Assembly (NCBI RefSeq): GCF_050624435.1
Contig: NC_134540.1
Coordinates: forward strand, 107,723,739-107,787,738
Length of the DNA: 64,000 nucleotides
Direction of reading: 5' to 3'
Source of the DNA: Tenrec ecaudatus
Lineage: Eukaryota; Chordata; Mammalia; Afrosoricida; Tenrecidae
A model generated the notes under the pieces. The model had not been told where the DNA came from. It saw nothing but the letters and a program-made list of their open reading frames with translations, and searched no databases. The position numbers and the translations under genes are program-made. Of this stretch, positions 34,547 to 45,058 are shown one piece after another. The first letter of the stretch is position 1. Each line of letters opens with the position of its first letter.

Positions 34547-34552
34547 AATAAA
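34547..34552 (+). promoter_or_regulatory. Polyadenylation signal of ALKBH1 retrocopy
   Basis: AATAAA lies about 16 bases before the A-run at 34568-34576. Together with the flanking duplication this identifies the copied mRNA 3' end. Confidence 0.9.
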
Positions 34553-34578
34553 GGTTACTATAACTCCAAAAAAAAAGA

Positions 34579-34589
34579 AGAACATTCCA
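34579..34589. repeat. Right target duplication of ALKBH1 retrocopy
   Basis: AGAACATTCCA, an exact match to 31653-31663. Confidence 0.92.
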
Positions 34590-36150
34590 AATGGGCTATC
34601 CAGAATAATGAAATGTACCAATGAGTTGTGACGGCTACTCTATAGCATCAGCGTCTCCCTTATGTGAGCTACGTCTTTCTACCAGCCAGCTACCAAGGAA
34701 AGATCTAGCAAACAAGACATTGTCATCAGCTTCTTTTGACCAAATTCTTCTCTCTCTGTGTTTGTTTTTTTTTGCTGGTTACAAAGAAAACATTGGTTTT
34801 CTATCTTTTAGCAAAATACTCATCGATGTTCAAATATAGGTTTTGGCTATAACACATAATGTGTTTTAACAATTGGAAAAGAAAGATCATAGTGGAAACA
34901 GATGTCCTTTAGTGCTGACTATAGATGGCAAGGCCTTTTATGGGACAAGCAATGCTACATATTTTCTGCTCAGAGCAATCAAACAAAACCCTTTAAAGTT
35001 AGAACGTAATGACCACTGCTTTACTTATGATGATAAACCAGAAAAACCGGCTTTGGTTTATTGAATCTATTATTGAACCTTAATTAGTTGTGGTGTTTGA
35101 ACATTCTTATGTCTATGGTAAGATAAATAATATTTATGGTTACTTCAATGTATCAAATCATTGTTTACCAAGTGCAGCATAGTATGAAATGCTCTTTTCT
35201 CTCAGACTTTAGACCACAGAGTGACCAGGAGCTCATTCTAGGGTTGTGATTGAAATCTGGAGCCCAGGATGGGTAATCTTCACATTGGCATTCTTAAACA
35301 CATGTCAACGTGCTTAACAACATCTCAAGCGCATGCAAACAACTTGATGGTTTCTTAATCAATACCCTTCATGTAAGCTTTGGGTGGAATTGCGGAAGGG
35401 TAGCATTAAATATACTGAGTAATCTGAAAATGAAGGGTAGGAGAATTAAAAGTGAGTTCAGCTGGGTTCAAGGAAAATTTTGGAGGATGTCAGCTTTTTC
35501 CATTTTGGGACAAAAGATGTCTTTGAAATTTCTTCATAAGAGAACTTGCTAACATCTGATCAGTGTATATGTGTACTGAAATAGTGCAGAGAAAAATGCT
35601 AAGACATTAACAAATGTTAAATGAAAATGTGGAGTCATCAACAAAAGAGTTCCAAAGACCCCAAATAAACTATCAAGATGAATGAAGACAAATGGGCCTG
35701 GCCTTAGTTTCCTTACCTATAATACAGTAAGAAACAATCTCAGATCCCAAACTCATGGATTCAAATGAGTTTCAAAATTCAGCATTTTTTGAGGGGGGGC
35801 AGTTTAGAAAAGTAGTAAAGTACATATGTCACTTACTATGTAGAGAACTTTAGGGCAGCATCCTCTAGTGAGACACACTAATATTTCTGTGGTAAAATGT
35901 ACATAAAACGTCTTAAATGAAAACGATGAATAGTCTCACATGAAGTCTAGCTAGGTTTTGCTGTCAAATGAATTTGTTTTATGAAACTTATGGTTACAGA
36001 ACTTTCAGATTTTAAAATGTAATTAGGGACTATGCATTTGTATCTATCTCATAGGAGAGGAGTAGTAATAAACATAGGATGGATAAATTATGCATACTAC
36101 TTGTATATAATGCTGGTACATAGCAATCATACACTGGTTATTGTGGTTAT
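34590..36150. other. No supported gene
   Basis: Mostly unique-looking sequence. A 63-codon frame at 34873-35064 (starting MEKKDHSGNRC) has varied composition but no family I recognise and no splice or promoter evidence. The rest shows no repeat I can name. Confidence 0.45.
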
Positions 36151-36152
36151 TT

Positions 36153-36437
36153 TAGGTAGTTGTTAGGTGCTGTGGAGTCAGCTCTGACTCATCACAACTC
36201 TATGTACAGCAGAAAGCAACACTGTCCAGTCCTATACCATCCTCACAATTATTCTTATGTTTGAGCCTACTGATGTAACCCCTGTGTCAATACATCTCGT
36301 TAAAAGTCTCCCTTCTTGTCAATGCCTTGATACTTTACCAAGCATGATGTCCTTCTCCAGGAGCTGGTCTTTCCTGAGGACGTTTTCAAAGTATGTGAGA
36401 CTAAGTTTCACCATTCTTGCCTCCCAGGAGCATCGTA
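36153..36437 (-). mobile_element. RTE LINE 3' end
   Basis: The inverse of the RTE terminus: gttgttaggtgctgtggagt, then cagcagaaagcaacactgtc, accaagcatgatgtccttct and tcttgcctcccaggagcat. It is 5'-truncated at the ggagcat point. It is well enough preserved to read the terminal 280 bases in order. Confidence 0.9.
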
Positions 36438-36440
36438 GTT

Positions 36441-36500
36441 TTACTTATTCCAAGACAATTAGTTTGCTGTTTACTTATTCCAAGACAATTAGATTGCTGT
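36441..36500. repeat. Two-copy 30-bp tandem repeat
   Basis: Units 36441-36470 and 36471-36500 differ at one position (…attagtttg against …attagattg). The repeat lies just outside the RTE end. Confidence 0.95.
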
Positions 36501-36524
36501 TTGTATAGGTAAAAATGATGAAAA

Positions 36525-37480
36525 ACATTTTAAACAGTTTTATTGGCACATAATTTACACATCATACAACTGAGTAGTTCAATCATTCAATCATATCAAG
36601 AGGAATTGTACAATGAGCACCTCATTTATCTTAAAACATCCTCCCCACCCCCATTTTAAATCACCTTTAAAATGAGTTGTTCAATCACGATCAGTTCTAG
36701 TGCCCCCTCCCCCCTCCTGCCTTCATTATTTACTCCCTGAATTCCCTTTCCCTCCCTATTACCCATCCCCCACCCCTGCACTCCCTATCACACCTGGCAT
36801 CAGTAATTATCATTATACACCCATGCCTCCTGTGTTTCACAGCTGGGAGACCCAACAGAGAACAATGAGAAACAAATTGCAACAAGGTGGTGAGGATAGG
36901 CTCAGATTAGTATAAAGACCAAAATACAAATAATGTGTGAGAGAGAGAAGACGCCCGTCAACATTCAGGAAACCAGGGAAGAAATTTCTGTCATGGAACC
37001 AGTAACATATACTTGCACCCAGAACATATTAAATTTAGGTCGTGTCTATAGGGAGGTAAACTGGCCAAGTATGGAGTTCAGTCCAGCACAATCAAGATGA
37101 CAATGGTCTCTGCTTGGCAGTAGGACTATTCAGGATTCTTGCCTCTGGCGATCTGCAAGCAGCTCAGCCTGTCTGGATAACTCTGCAAATGGGTTTGGGG
37201 TTCCCACTGTCCTCCATAGCCTTCTACAAATTATGTGTTCGTAATTTTAGCTCTGACACTGTTCTCTTCACCATATTAGAATTTTGCAATTGTCATCACA
37301 CAGCTGGTGTCACCCCAGACACTAATCTGATTGATAGTTGAGCCTCATCTCCTTGCGGTAGAGCCTTTCTCATTAGTGATCATTTCATGAAGGTGAGTAT
37401 CGAGCCAGGCCACGGGGTAAGAACTAATTGTTTTTAACTTGGCACTAGGATTCAGTGCAAGCCCGGAACTCATTCCAGAA
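36525..37480 (-). mobile_element. L1 3' UTR, older subfamily
   Basis: It begins agttttattggcacataatt, with catacaactgagtagttcaa and a pyrimidine-rich stretch at 36695-36790, as at 50690 and 58325. Later text such as taagaactaattgtttttaac then ggattcagtgcaagcccgga recurs near 51480-51530, supporting one L1 family. No coding part is retained. Confidence 0.7.
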
Positions 37481-37481
37481 T

Positions 37482-38014
37482 CTATGCTTTTTTTTTTTTT
37501 AATTTGCTGGAACTTGGGAATTGATATATATGTCATTTCATTCCATAGTTCATTCATGTCAAACATAATTGTACAATTGCTTCTATAATCAGTGTCCAAA
37601 CATACTTCTCCTTCCTGGACTTCTGCGTCATCTCTTTCTTATCCTCCCTCTACCCCTTTCTATTGTCCCTCCCCTCAAAGCCACTTTCCCTGTAGTCTCA
37701 AGGTCCCTGGGTTTCATTGATAGAAAAACAGAAACAAATAGCACAGCTTCAGGAGGATGATCCCCAATGACTGCGCATCTCTGAGATACAACCTTGTATA
37801 CACAAGAATAAGCAAAATATAACAGAAGGGCTGTCACAGGATTGCCAGAATAGTACGTCTCATAATACGGTACACAGGGGCCTTGATGTAGCAAGATCTT
37901 GTTTGTCCACCAACCAACAGTACTTTGCTGTCTTCTGTTTCCTCGGTGCCATGTGAAACCAGGGTTCAATCAGAATCCCCTGAATTGGCCTCTTCACCTA
38001 CAGATCCAGCTATC
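37482..38014 (-). mobile_element. Second L1 3' UTR, older subfamily
   Basis: It starts with a T-run (37488-37500) that marks the tail, then tgatatatatgtcatttcat and aattgtacaattgcttctat. The order matches the copy at 58325. It abuts the preceding L1 and probably inserted in it. The far edge is uncertain. Confidence 0.65.
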
Positions 38015-38022
38015 ACTTAGAG

Positions 38023-38198
38023 CAGCGGTTCTCAACTTGTGGGCTGCGACCCCTTTGAGGGGTCAAACGACCCTTTCACAGGGGTCACCTGATTCACAAC
38101 AGTAGCAAAATGACAGTGCTGAAGTAGCAACGAAAATAATTATACGATTGAGGAGTCACCACAACATGAGGAGCTGTCGGAAGGCTCAGAAACCACTG
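38023..38198. mobile_element. SPIN-type non-autonomous hAT element
   Basis: It begins CAGCGGTTCTCAACTTGTGG and ends with the worn inverse CAGAAACCACTG. It is flanked by 8-bp ACTTAGAG (38015-38022) and ACTTTGAG (38199-38206), which fits the hAT 8-bp rule with one change. Internal cgaccctttcacaggggtc and caacatgaggagctg are SPIN-like. It is the second SPIN copy in this window. Confidence 0.92.
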
Positions 38199-38206
38199 AC
38201 TTTGAG

Positions 38207-38742
38207 GGAACTGCAGACGGTGTCCCTCCATCAGCACCATCTTCCCCGAAGCCGAGTGCTATTCCTTTCAGTGAGTCCTTTGCACTATTCCCTGGAGCGT
38301 GTGCTACCGTTCCTTCCCCCGCCCCGCCCCTCCCCAGCCACGGTCCTCCTGTCTTCCTCCTCCGTGGTTGGCGTGCTCTCCTCATCCCGCTGGGTGCTCT
38401 GCCCCCCGCTTGCTAGGTGCTCTACTCTCCTCCCCCTGGGAGCTCTATGGATAAAATATTATAATATTATTATAACTATTGGAATTCTTCCGGGTAGGTA
38501 ATTAACTAATTAATTAATTTTGAGGAGGGAGCTCATTTAATTTTATTTTTATAATTTTCCTTTCCTCTCTTTGCGTCCTTCCCCCATTCTATCTGCTAAC
38601 CAACTCCTCCTACCTCCCTTTCCATTCTTTCACCTTAAAATCTTTGTATATCAAAAGTGATCTGATTAGCCGTGTTTAACTTAGTATTATTATTGAACCA
38701 GCTCTTTAAGCTACTTCTATATTGGTAGAAGACATTGCCAAT
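38207..38742. other. No supported gene; C-rich and AT-rich tracts
   Basis: A pyrimidine/C-rich stretch at 38300-38430 is followed by AT-rich sequence with a TTAA/TAAT run near 38500-38518. Part of it may be L1 3' UTR, but this is not certain. Confidence 0.4.
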
Positions 38743-38757
38743 AAAAGATCAAAACCC

Positions 38758-39371
38758 GCTTCTTCCCACAGCTCCTCTGCCTTCCCAGCTCAGCTGTCCT
38801 CAGGCTGCCACGTGTGGGGGTGCAGTCCCACAAGGTTGCCGTGTTCTTAACTATAAAACCTGAAACTTCTTCTGTCCTTTATCAAAACTCACTTGGACCA
38901 CAAACTAGGCTTCCGCATGAATTCTTTCTCGTGAGAAGCCAAGAATGGAGACATTTCCCACCCGAGGAATCTAATAGAAGGTTAGCACAGTTCTTCTCCT
39001 TGATATGCCTCAAGTTACCATCACTGACCGCCATGCTTTCAACCCAGCCAAATAGTTACCACTCCCTGAGGAGGGGAAGTCAGCCCCTCGCTGAGGTTTG
39101 CTCATCCCACAGGGACTTGTCCTGTAGCTCCTGTCAGATGCAGACGAGGATGGTTCATGGATTGTAGCAGGCTCATAGAAAAGGGGAAAAGGAGAGTGGG
39201 CCACACCATCATCAGTTTGCTGGACACAACTAAAGAGGTTCCTTTACCCATAGGCACCTCTTCAAAAAGAGCACAGGTTTGGGGCTCTGCTCAGGGCCCT
39301 GGAATTAGGAAAAGGAAAAAGATAAAAAATGTGGACTAATATAAATACACATTCCTTATTAAAAAAAAAAA
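38758..39371 (+). mobile_element. Tailed retrocopy starting in an ERV1-type LTR (fossil)
   Basis: The insert of about 610 bp is bracketed by AAAAGATCAAAACCC (38743-38757 and 39368-39382) and ends in an A-run of about 11. Its first part matches the 3' portion of the ERV1-type LTR at 15024-15492 (AAAACCTGAAACTTCTT, GAATTCTTTCTC and neighbouring text). The remaining part, roughly 39000-39360, has no recognised family. The target duplication and tail indicate L1-type retroposition of an RNA, probably one initiated in an LTR. Confidence 0.8.
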
Positions 39372-39382
39372 GATCAAAACCC

Positions 39383-39945
39383 AGTGGTCACAGGCAGTAA
39401 GCATCTTACTAATCTGAGATCCCCATGCCATTCCTGCTCAGTGTGTTTTCACCACAGTGATGCTGATGGCCAGCAATCTGGGCTGAGTCACAGGGCTTTG
39501 AGTTCACTCACCAGAGTCCAGGCCACCATCACAGTGAGGTGGCATAAAAATACAAACGGAAACATAAAAGCAGCCAGCTAGCCAATCCCTTCAGAATTGT
39601 ACCTCAATGACCGGCTCCTTCTAACTCCATTTCCTATTCCCATTTTTCTGTCTCATCTTCTGATGGTACACCTTTTACTCCTTCCCTCAACGCCTTCTAT
39701 GCCTCTGCTTCTAGCTCTCCTTGTCTTTGTTTCTCCTTTAAGATTCAGCCTCCTTCTCATAAATAATGTTACCGACTTTCCACCAGAGGAGAACACTTAA
39801 CAGATTCATAAATTACATTCTACTCACAAATTTATTTCCAAAGGTAATTATTAGTTCAATGAAGAAGTGTGTCTATGTATCTGATAAGAACTGAGTAAAG
39901 AAAACTACTTTTATTTAACTATTATATTTAATGAACTCTGCATTT
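39383..39945. other. No supported gene
   Basis: Unassigned sequence continuing from the target site of the preceding insert. No repeat family or coding signal seen. Confidence 0.45.
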
Positions 39946-39947
39946 CA

Positions 39948-40145
39948 AAGGCACCCTGGTGGCCCTGTTGTTATGCATTGGGCTGCTGACCATCAGGTCA
40001 GCAGTTTGAAACCACCAGCGCCTCCTCCTTAGAGAGATGAAACTTGGACTCCTGTGAAGAGTTACAGTCTTGAAAATCCACAGGGCAGACCCACCTTGTC
40101 CTGCAGGGCCACTGTGAATCGGAAACAACCTGATGGCCGTGAGGG
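39948..40145 (+). mobile_element. AfroSINE
   Basis: It starts aggcaccctggtggccctgt, with ttgggctgctgaccatcagg and B-box text gcagtttgaaaccacc. The tail is actgtgaatcggaaacaacc followed by tgatggccgtgag. Confidence 0.9.
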
Positions 40146-40351
40146 AATGTGAGCATTCCAAAATAAAAAGGAATCTAGTCTCCTCAAATATTTTCATAGT
40201 GGTTTCTCTGGTAAAATATGTCTTAATTCATTTACAGGGAGAAAAAAGAGTTAACATGGATCTCATCTGTCCTCTCTAGTCATCTGACTAGTCCCCTATC
40301 TGACCACTTATCTATTGAGTCTCCATAAAAAGCCAGTCAGAAAAAAAACAA

Positions 40352-40935
40352 AACAAAAAACAGTCACGGTGTGAGGTAGCAATGATGAAACATACAACTT
40401 TCCTCTAGTTTCTAAATACTTCCTCCTCCCCCACTATCATGATCTGAATTCTACCTTGCAAGTCTGGCTAAACCAGAGGATGTACACTGGTGCAGATAGG
40501 AACTGGAAACACAGGGAATCCAGGGTGGATGATCTCTTCAGGACCGGTGGTGAGAGTGGCGATACTGGGAGGGTAGCGAGAAGGTGGGCTGAAAAGGGGA
40601 AACCGATTATAAGGATCAACATGTGGCCTCCTCCCTGGGGGTCGGACAACAGAAGAGTGGGTGAAGGGAGACATCGGACAGGTCAAGATATGAGAAAATA
40701 ATAATTTATAAATTATCAAGGGTTCATGAGGGAGGGGGGAGCAGGCAGTGAGGGGGAAACATGAGGAGCTGATGCCAAGGGCTTAGGTGGGGAGCAAATG
40801 TTTTGAGAATGATGAGGGCAATGAATGTACAAATGTGTTTTACACAATTGATGTATGTATGGATTGTGATAAGATTTGTATGAGTGCCTAATAAAACGAT
40901 AAAAAAATGAGAAGACAGTAAACTAAAAAAAAAAA
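40352..40935 (+). mobile_element. 5'-truncated L1 3' UTR
   Basis: Collinear with the L1 at 28860-29400 and 59858-60374. It runs from cacggtgtgaggtagcaatg through gcctcctccctgggggtcgg to ctaataaaacgataaaaaaa and a further A-run at 40925-40937. No target duplication was identified with confidence. Confidence 0.9.
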
Positions 40936-41319
40936 AATTCCCATGGAACTAGGGAGAATAGATGATAAAATCCATCTCTTAAGTTACTCAAAAGACTATA
41001 ATGGCCAGATTTGTACTTCCTTATCTTCTAGTTGAAACACTCTCAAAAACAACCGTAACAGAAATACAAAGAACGACAGGCAGAAGACCCCAGGACGAAT
41101 TCTCAGTGGCCCAGGTGTGGCTGAGGCTCTGAGTCTGGAAGACAGCAGAAAATTCCCTTCTGTCTCCTTTGCTCTCTGCTACTGAACTTGGATTCAAAGC
41201 GTATTTAGCCACGGCAACATTGTGGCTGTGTGTCAGAGCTTGTTACACCGTCTCACTGTAAATTACACTGTGAAATTTTAAGAAAGAACTTTTCCATTAT
41301 TACACCGGGATATATTATG

Positions 41320-41510
41320 GAGCCCTGGTCACAATGGCTAAATGTGGCTGCAAATCTAAAGGTTGTTTCAAATCCATGTTCAGCTCTAAGGGAGAAGGAC
41401 GTGGCGATCTGCTACAGTAAACCTAGGAACCCTGTAGGCGAAGTTCTACTGTCTCGTGGGGTCTCCCTGAATTGAAAATCAACTTGACAATACCCACCAC
41501 GACCACCGCC
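41320..41510 (+). mobile_element. AfroSINE
   Basis: It starts ggagccctggtcacaatggc, with aaggttgtttcaaatccatg and ggcgatctgctacagtaaac, and the tail aaaatcaacttgacaatacc. Confidence 0.88.
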
Positions 41511-41514
41511 AACC

Positions 41515-42595
41515 TATGGTGGAATGCCCTGCAAAGGAATGTTATGCTTGTCGAAGGTTTTGAGATATGCTCGGACTCTGCCAGGAGTGTAGGTAAATGA
41601 GTCTAAAAGGCTCAGTAGTATGATTTTGTTAGAGGCAGATTTGGCTAAGGAAGGACTTATAGGGAAAGGCTTGTTCTCCCTTTTTTAACGGGACAATACT
41701 GAATACACGCTGCAGAGAGATCATTTTGCTCTTTGGCTATTAATCGAAACACCAAGAGGATGGGATTTTGCAGATGTGCTATTTGTTCAATGTATTTTTT
41801 CATCATGGGTTTTCACCAATATTATTTTCATTTTGACATCACGATTGGATATTGAAAAGACAAAGTTTACCTTAGTTTTGAGGGTTATTGTATAAAGTAC
41901 TACAAGAGGGAGCCTTTAAAAAACGTGATTTATTTCCCCCACAGTTTTGGAGGCTGAGAGTTCAAATCAGAACATTGGCTGTAGAGAAGGGCACCTCCTT
42001 GTCAATTCCTGGTTGTTTCTTGAATTGTAGACAGTCCCTCACAAGGTTTCTGCACTTTTCCTACCCACCACAGTGTGTTCCTGTGCATATTCTGCCTTTC
42101 TGATACAATACTTCTCAGAGGGATATGTTTAGGATTCATTCCACTCTTGCATGGTCTCATTAACAAGAAACCCCCTGTTTCTAAACTAGCTCACGTTTAC
42201 AGCACGGGGGCTAGAGCTTTAACATGCCTATATTTGAGGGGCATAAAGTTACAAAGTAGATTTTGGAACCGCAAATGTCTTTAGGGTCTTGGAAAGGGCC
42301 TGCGAATGTGTGGATCTGAGGTGTACGATAAAGGGTGATATGGTTACTGTGACAATGGGAGAGCACATTCCCCACTTAAAGGCTTTCCTATTTGAATATT
42401 TTAAAAACGGTGCCAGCCCAAATGCTCTTACTTGTCTAGATTATATGGCAGTGGCAATCTTTGCTCGGGAAGCCACCTGTATGCATCTGGGTTTCATTTC
42501 CACATTTCCTAGAGTTACTGAAAGAGGTCCACAAATCCACGTGCCAATGAAACCTTTCTGCCGACTCCACAATAACCAACCAACCACTAACCTAC
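41515..42595. other. No supported gene; possible ancient repeat
   Basis: About 41930-42170 (cacagttttggaggctgaga and following text) resembles an ancient mammalian repeat also suspected at 54150-54470. Its family could not be fixed. The rest is unassigned, including a 107-codon frame at 42289-42612 with no recognised domain. Confidence 0.4.
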
Positions 42596-42599
42596 CGAC

Positions 42600-42800
42600 C
42601 AATTGCCTTTGAATTGATTCCAAATCATGGCCACCCTATGTGTGTCAGAGTAGAAATGTACTTCATAGAAGCTTTAGTGGTTGATTTAGATCAGAAGTAG
42701 ATCTCTAGACTTTCCCTATGAGGCACTTCTGGGTGGACTTGTTTCTCTCAGCTTTCAGTTGATAATGGAATGTGTTAACCATTTGTACTACATAGACACT
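42600..42800 (-). mobile_element. AfroSINE-related element
   Basis: The inverse of an afrotherian SINE: tgaattgattccaaatcatg, tatgtgtgtcagagtagaaa, then atgaggcacttctgggtgga. A similar copy is at 45430-45625. Confidence 0.75.
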
Positions 42801-42954
42801 GACTCCATCTCAAAGACACCGTTCTAATGTTTGCCTTCTGGTAGGTTACAAACTCAGTTGGTAAACAGAAAATTCATCTAAGAGTAGCTTTATTTATCAT
42901 GCACTTTCCTATCATGTTACTGGGTGAGATTTATCCAGATTTCTGAAGAAAACA

Positions 42955-43467
42955 TGTGGTAGTTACATAATCTGTTGTCAATTTGAGACTTATGAGCAAA
43001 GAGGTGGAGTTTACCTGTCAATCAGGTTGCAGCTTGATGACCTCATTTGGAGGCACCAAGGATATAAATAGCTCATTGGAGGTGGCACACACACTCACTC
43101 CCTGCTGGACATTCTTGTTGACAAGCCACATAGAGACAGGCTGATGGCAGCCAGAGCCTTGGAGTTGGAGAAGGCACGTGGAGACCCCTGTCAGACCTGA
43201 GATACTTACACTGCCACTGGATCCACAAGACTTTCTACCCTCTGGTCTGTGATCGTCCTTCATTCTGCATCATTGCATGTGTTATGTGAGTCTGAAGAGG
43301 AATTTATAGATTGGTATTAGACATATGGGCTAATATTAGACTTAAGGACTTGATCTGGACTGGGCTGGAATGTTTTCTCAATACTGAATTGCTCTTGTAT
43401 CGAAAGCTCTTTGTTATGTACACATGCTTGTCTATGAATTTGTTTCTCTAGGCAACCCAGGCTAACA
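42955..43467 (+). mobile_element. ERVL-type solo LTR (fossil)
   Basis: The 513-bp element begins TGTGGTAGTTACATAATC and ends CAGGCTAACA. The flanking 5-mers AAACA and GAACA differ at one base. It has a TATAAATA at about 43061 that may be the old core promoter. The family is as at 6097-6538. Solo. Confidence 0.82.
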
Positions 43468-44730
43468 GAACATACTAAACTATACAACTGATGCATGAAT
43501 ATATGTTCATTGTAAAAAATATTTTTTGCTCCTAAAATCTTACACTTTGAATATAATTCTATTTATTTGTGGTCCTCTTGAATACACATATGGGCTCTTT
43601 CCTTCTTGGTCCCTCAAAGTAGCTCTATTACCTCTTGCTAAAATGAAAGACTGGGCCTCATCACAGAATATTTGAAGTACTTATTCACCAGGATTGTAAA
43701 TACATATTAAATTTTCTGAGCTATTATAGAAATTGTTGCAATTAAAAATAATTAAGCAAAAGGATCGTTTTATGTGCTAGAGAACAGTCCAGAACGAAGT
43801 GTTGGGATTTGAGTTACCTTTAGCCTGATCAGGCAGTTTCCACATGCCAGTAGCTGGTAATTTGATTGACAGCTTCCTTGAAGTAAGTTTGCACTTAACA
43901 CAGAAAGCTCTTTCCTCTGTGTTGGCCAAACATTAAATGGGCTTTTATGTGCGTCTTTTTGTCCTTAAAAAAATCACGATTCGATTTAATGACAATACTG
44001 TACATCTTCTTCCTGAGATATTTTTATCCATTTCTTGGAATCAGAGCCTCACTCTCAGGCAGCAGGTTGCCTCATCTAACTACTTGCCCTTCATTCACCA
44101 GAACAGCTACGTTCCTGAGACTGGGAGAAATCCAGGTTGTGCAGAGTGAGCCTATGAAAATATTGGCAGTGGTGTGAAAAAAATCTCTTGAATGACCTTT
44201 TTCAAGACTCAGGAAGTCTACTTCTTCTCAGGCTGATTATCATTGCTGCACAGTTTTGATTTCCCCAATATCCAGTGTTAGTTTTCAAATCAAATTATGG
44301 CAGAAGCTGAAAGAGTTTCCTGTGCTTGGCAATCAGGAGCTTTCTTCACCAGGGAAACAGCCTTGTTTGCTTGGATGTCTGACTTGCTAAAGCCGGGAGG
44401 TAGGTCTCATGACAGAGACTTTGAACCTACTTCCCCAATGGAAGCTGGAGCTGTGTTTATTTCCTAATTTGATATGTGGATTGTGAAGCTGTGTTTATTT
44501 CCTAATTTGATATGCAGAACTAGAACCACTGGTGCTCCAACATGTACCTATTTCTCAATAACAGGGTATGATATCCAGACATCTTGGTATTCAGATTTGA
44601 TGATTCACAATGACGAGGGTAGCACCACATAACTCAGTTGCTTCCTTTTTAAAATGATAACTCTAACCAGTAGAGTATGATGACAGACTAATGACACCCT
44701 ACCCAGTCATGGACTGAACCTAACAACAAC
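43468..44730. other. No supported gene
   Basis: Mostly unassigned. A near-exact repeat of gctgtgtttatttcctaatt occurs twice (about 44450 and 44488), a local duplication of about 38-bp offset. A remnant RTE/SINE tail is present near 44690-44730 (tgaacctaacaacaacaacc). Confidence 0.45.
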
Positions 44731-44734
44731 AACC

Positions 44735-45058
44735 AGCACGAGTGGAATCCATGGTGGATTTAGTGGTAGAATTCTCATCTGCCTCCATGCAAGAAACGTA
44801 GGTTGGATTCCCAATCCATGCATCTCACACTTGAATAGTCTTGTAATACTGAATAGGTTTCCATGGAGCTTTCAGAGTAAAGGACACTCACAAGAAAGGT
44901 CTGGCTATCAAAACAGATCCTTCAATAACCGATCATGGGAATGGAATAGAACTGAGTGTTTCATTCCATTGTGCATAAGGTCCTCGTGAGTCAGGGCCCA
45001 CTCTGTGGCAACTAACAACAGCAGAAGCAACAACAACCCTAAACAATGGTTAAAATGC
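44735..45058 (+). mobile_element. AfroSINE with clear tRNA-Gly head
   Basis: The head (ggtggatttagtggtagaat, tctcatctgcctccatgcaa and ggttggattcccaatccatg) closely follows the vertebrate tRNA-Gly(GCC) sequence through A and B boxes. The body has ggtttccatggagctttcag and ctcacaagaaaggtctggct. The RTE-like tail is cataaggtcctcgtgagtca followed by CAACAACAACC. The upstream part is a SINE, not a functional tRNA gene, since the anticodon stem is broken and RTE-related sequence follows directly. Confidence 0.9.

Larger units (their letters stand above)
31664..34578 (+). pseudogene. ALKBH1: ALKBH1 processed pseudogene (retrocopy)
   Basis: ALKBH1 is an Fe(II)/2-oxoglutarate dioxygenase acting on nucleic acids such as tRNA and methyladenine. 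The copy starts at 31684 with MGKMAAALGSAATLAAEPGE and runs intronless through the whole protein to DPDS and a stop near 32797. It has about 20 nt of 5' UTR, a 3' UTR, an AATAAA and an A-run. It breaks twice. A frame change lies near 32050-32066. A deletion of about 55 nt near 32229, removing roughly 18 codons after YHYNWDSK compared with the remembered human protein, shifts frame again. The last frame, open from 32234 for 187 codons, keeps the iron-binding HxD (residues 29 and 31), the distal His (85; spacing as in human H231/H287) and the two Arg of ARVNMTVRQ. It is therefore truncated but not scrambled. SINEs and a TC repeat lie in the 3' UTR. Expression cannot be judged from sequence. Confidence 0.96.

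Noticed and set aside
34873-35064. 63-codon frame starting MEKKDHSGNRC
   Set aside because: Composition looks protein-like, but no family was recognised and there is no promoter, splice or conservation evidence. A translated search would be needed; a syntenic exon in other mammals would reverse this.
44735-44805. Functional tRNA-Gly gene
   Set aside because: The A and B boxes are recognisable, but the stems are mismatched and RTE-related sequence with a SINE tail follows; it is a SINE head.
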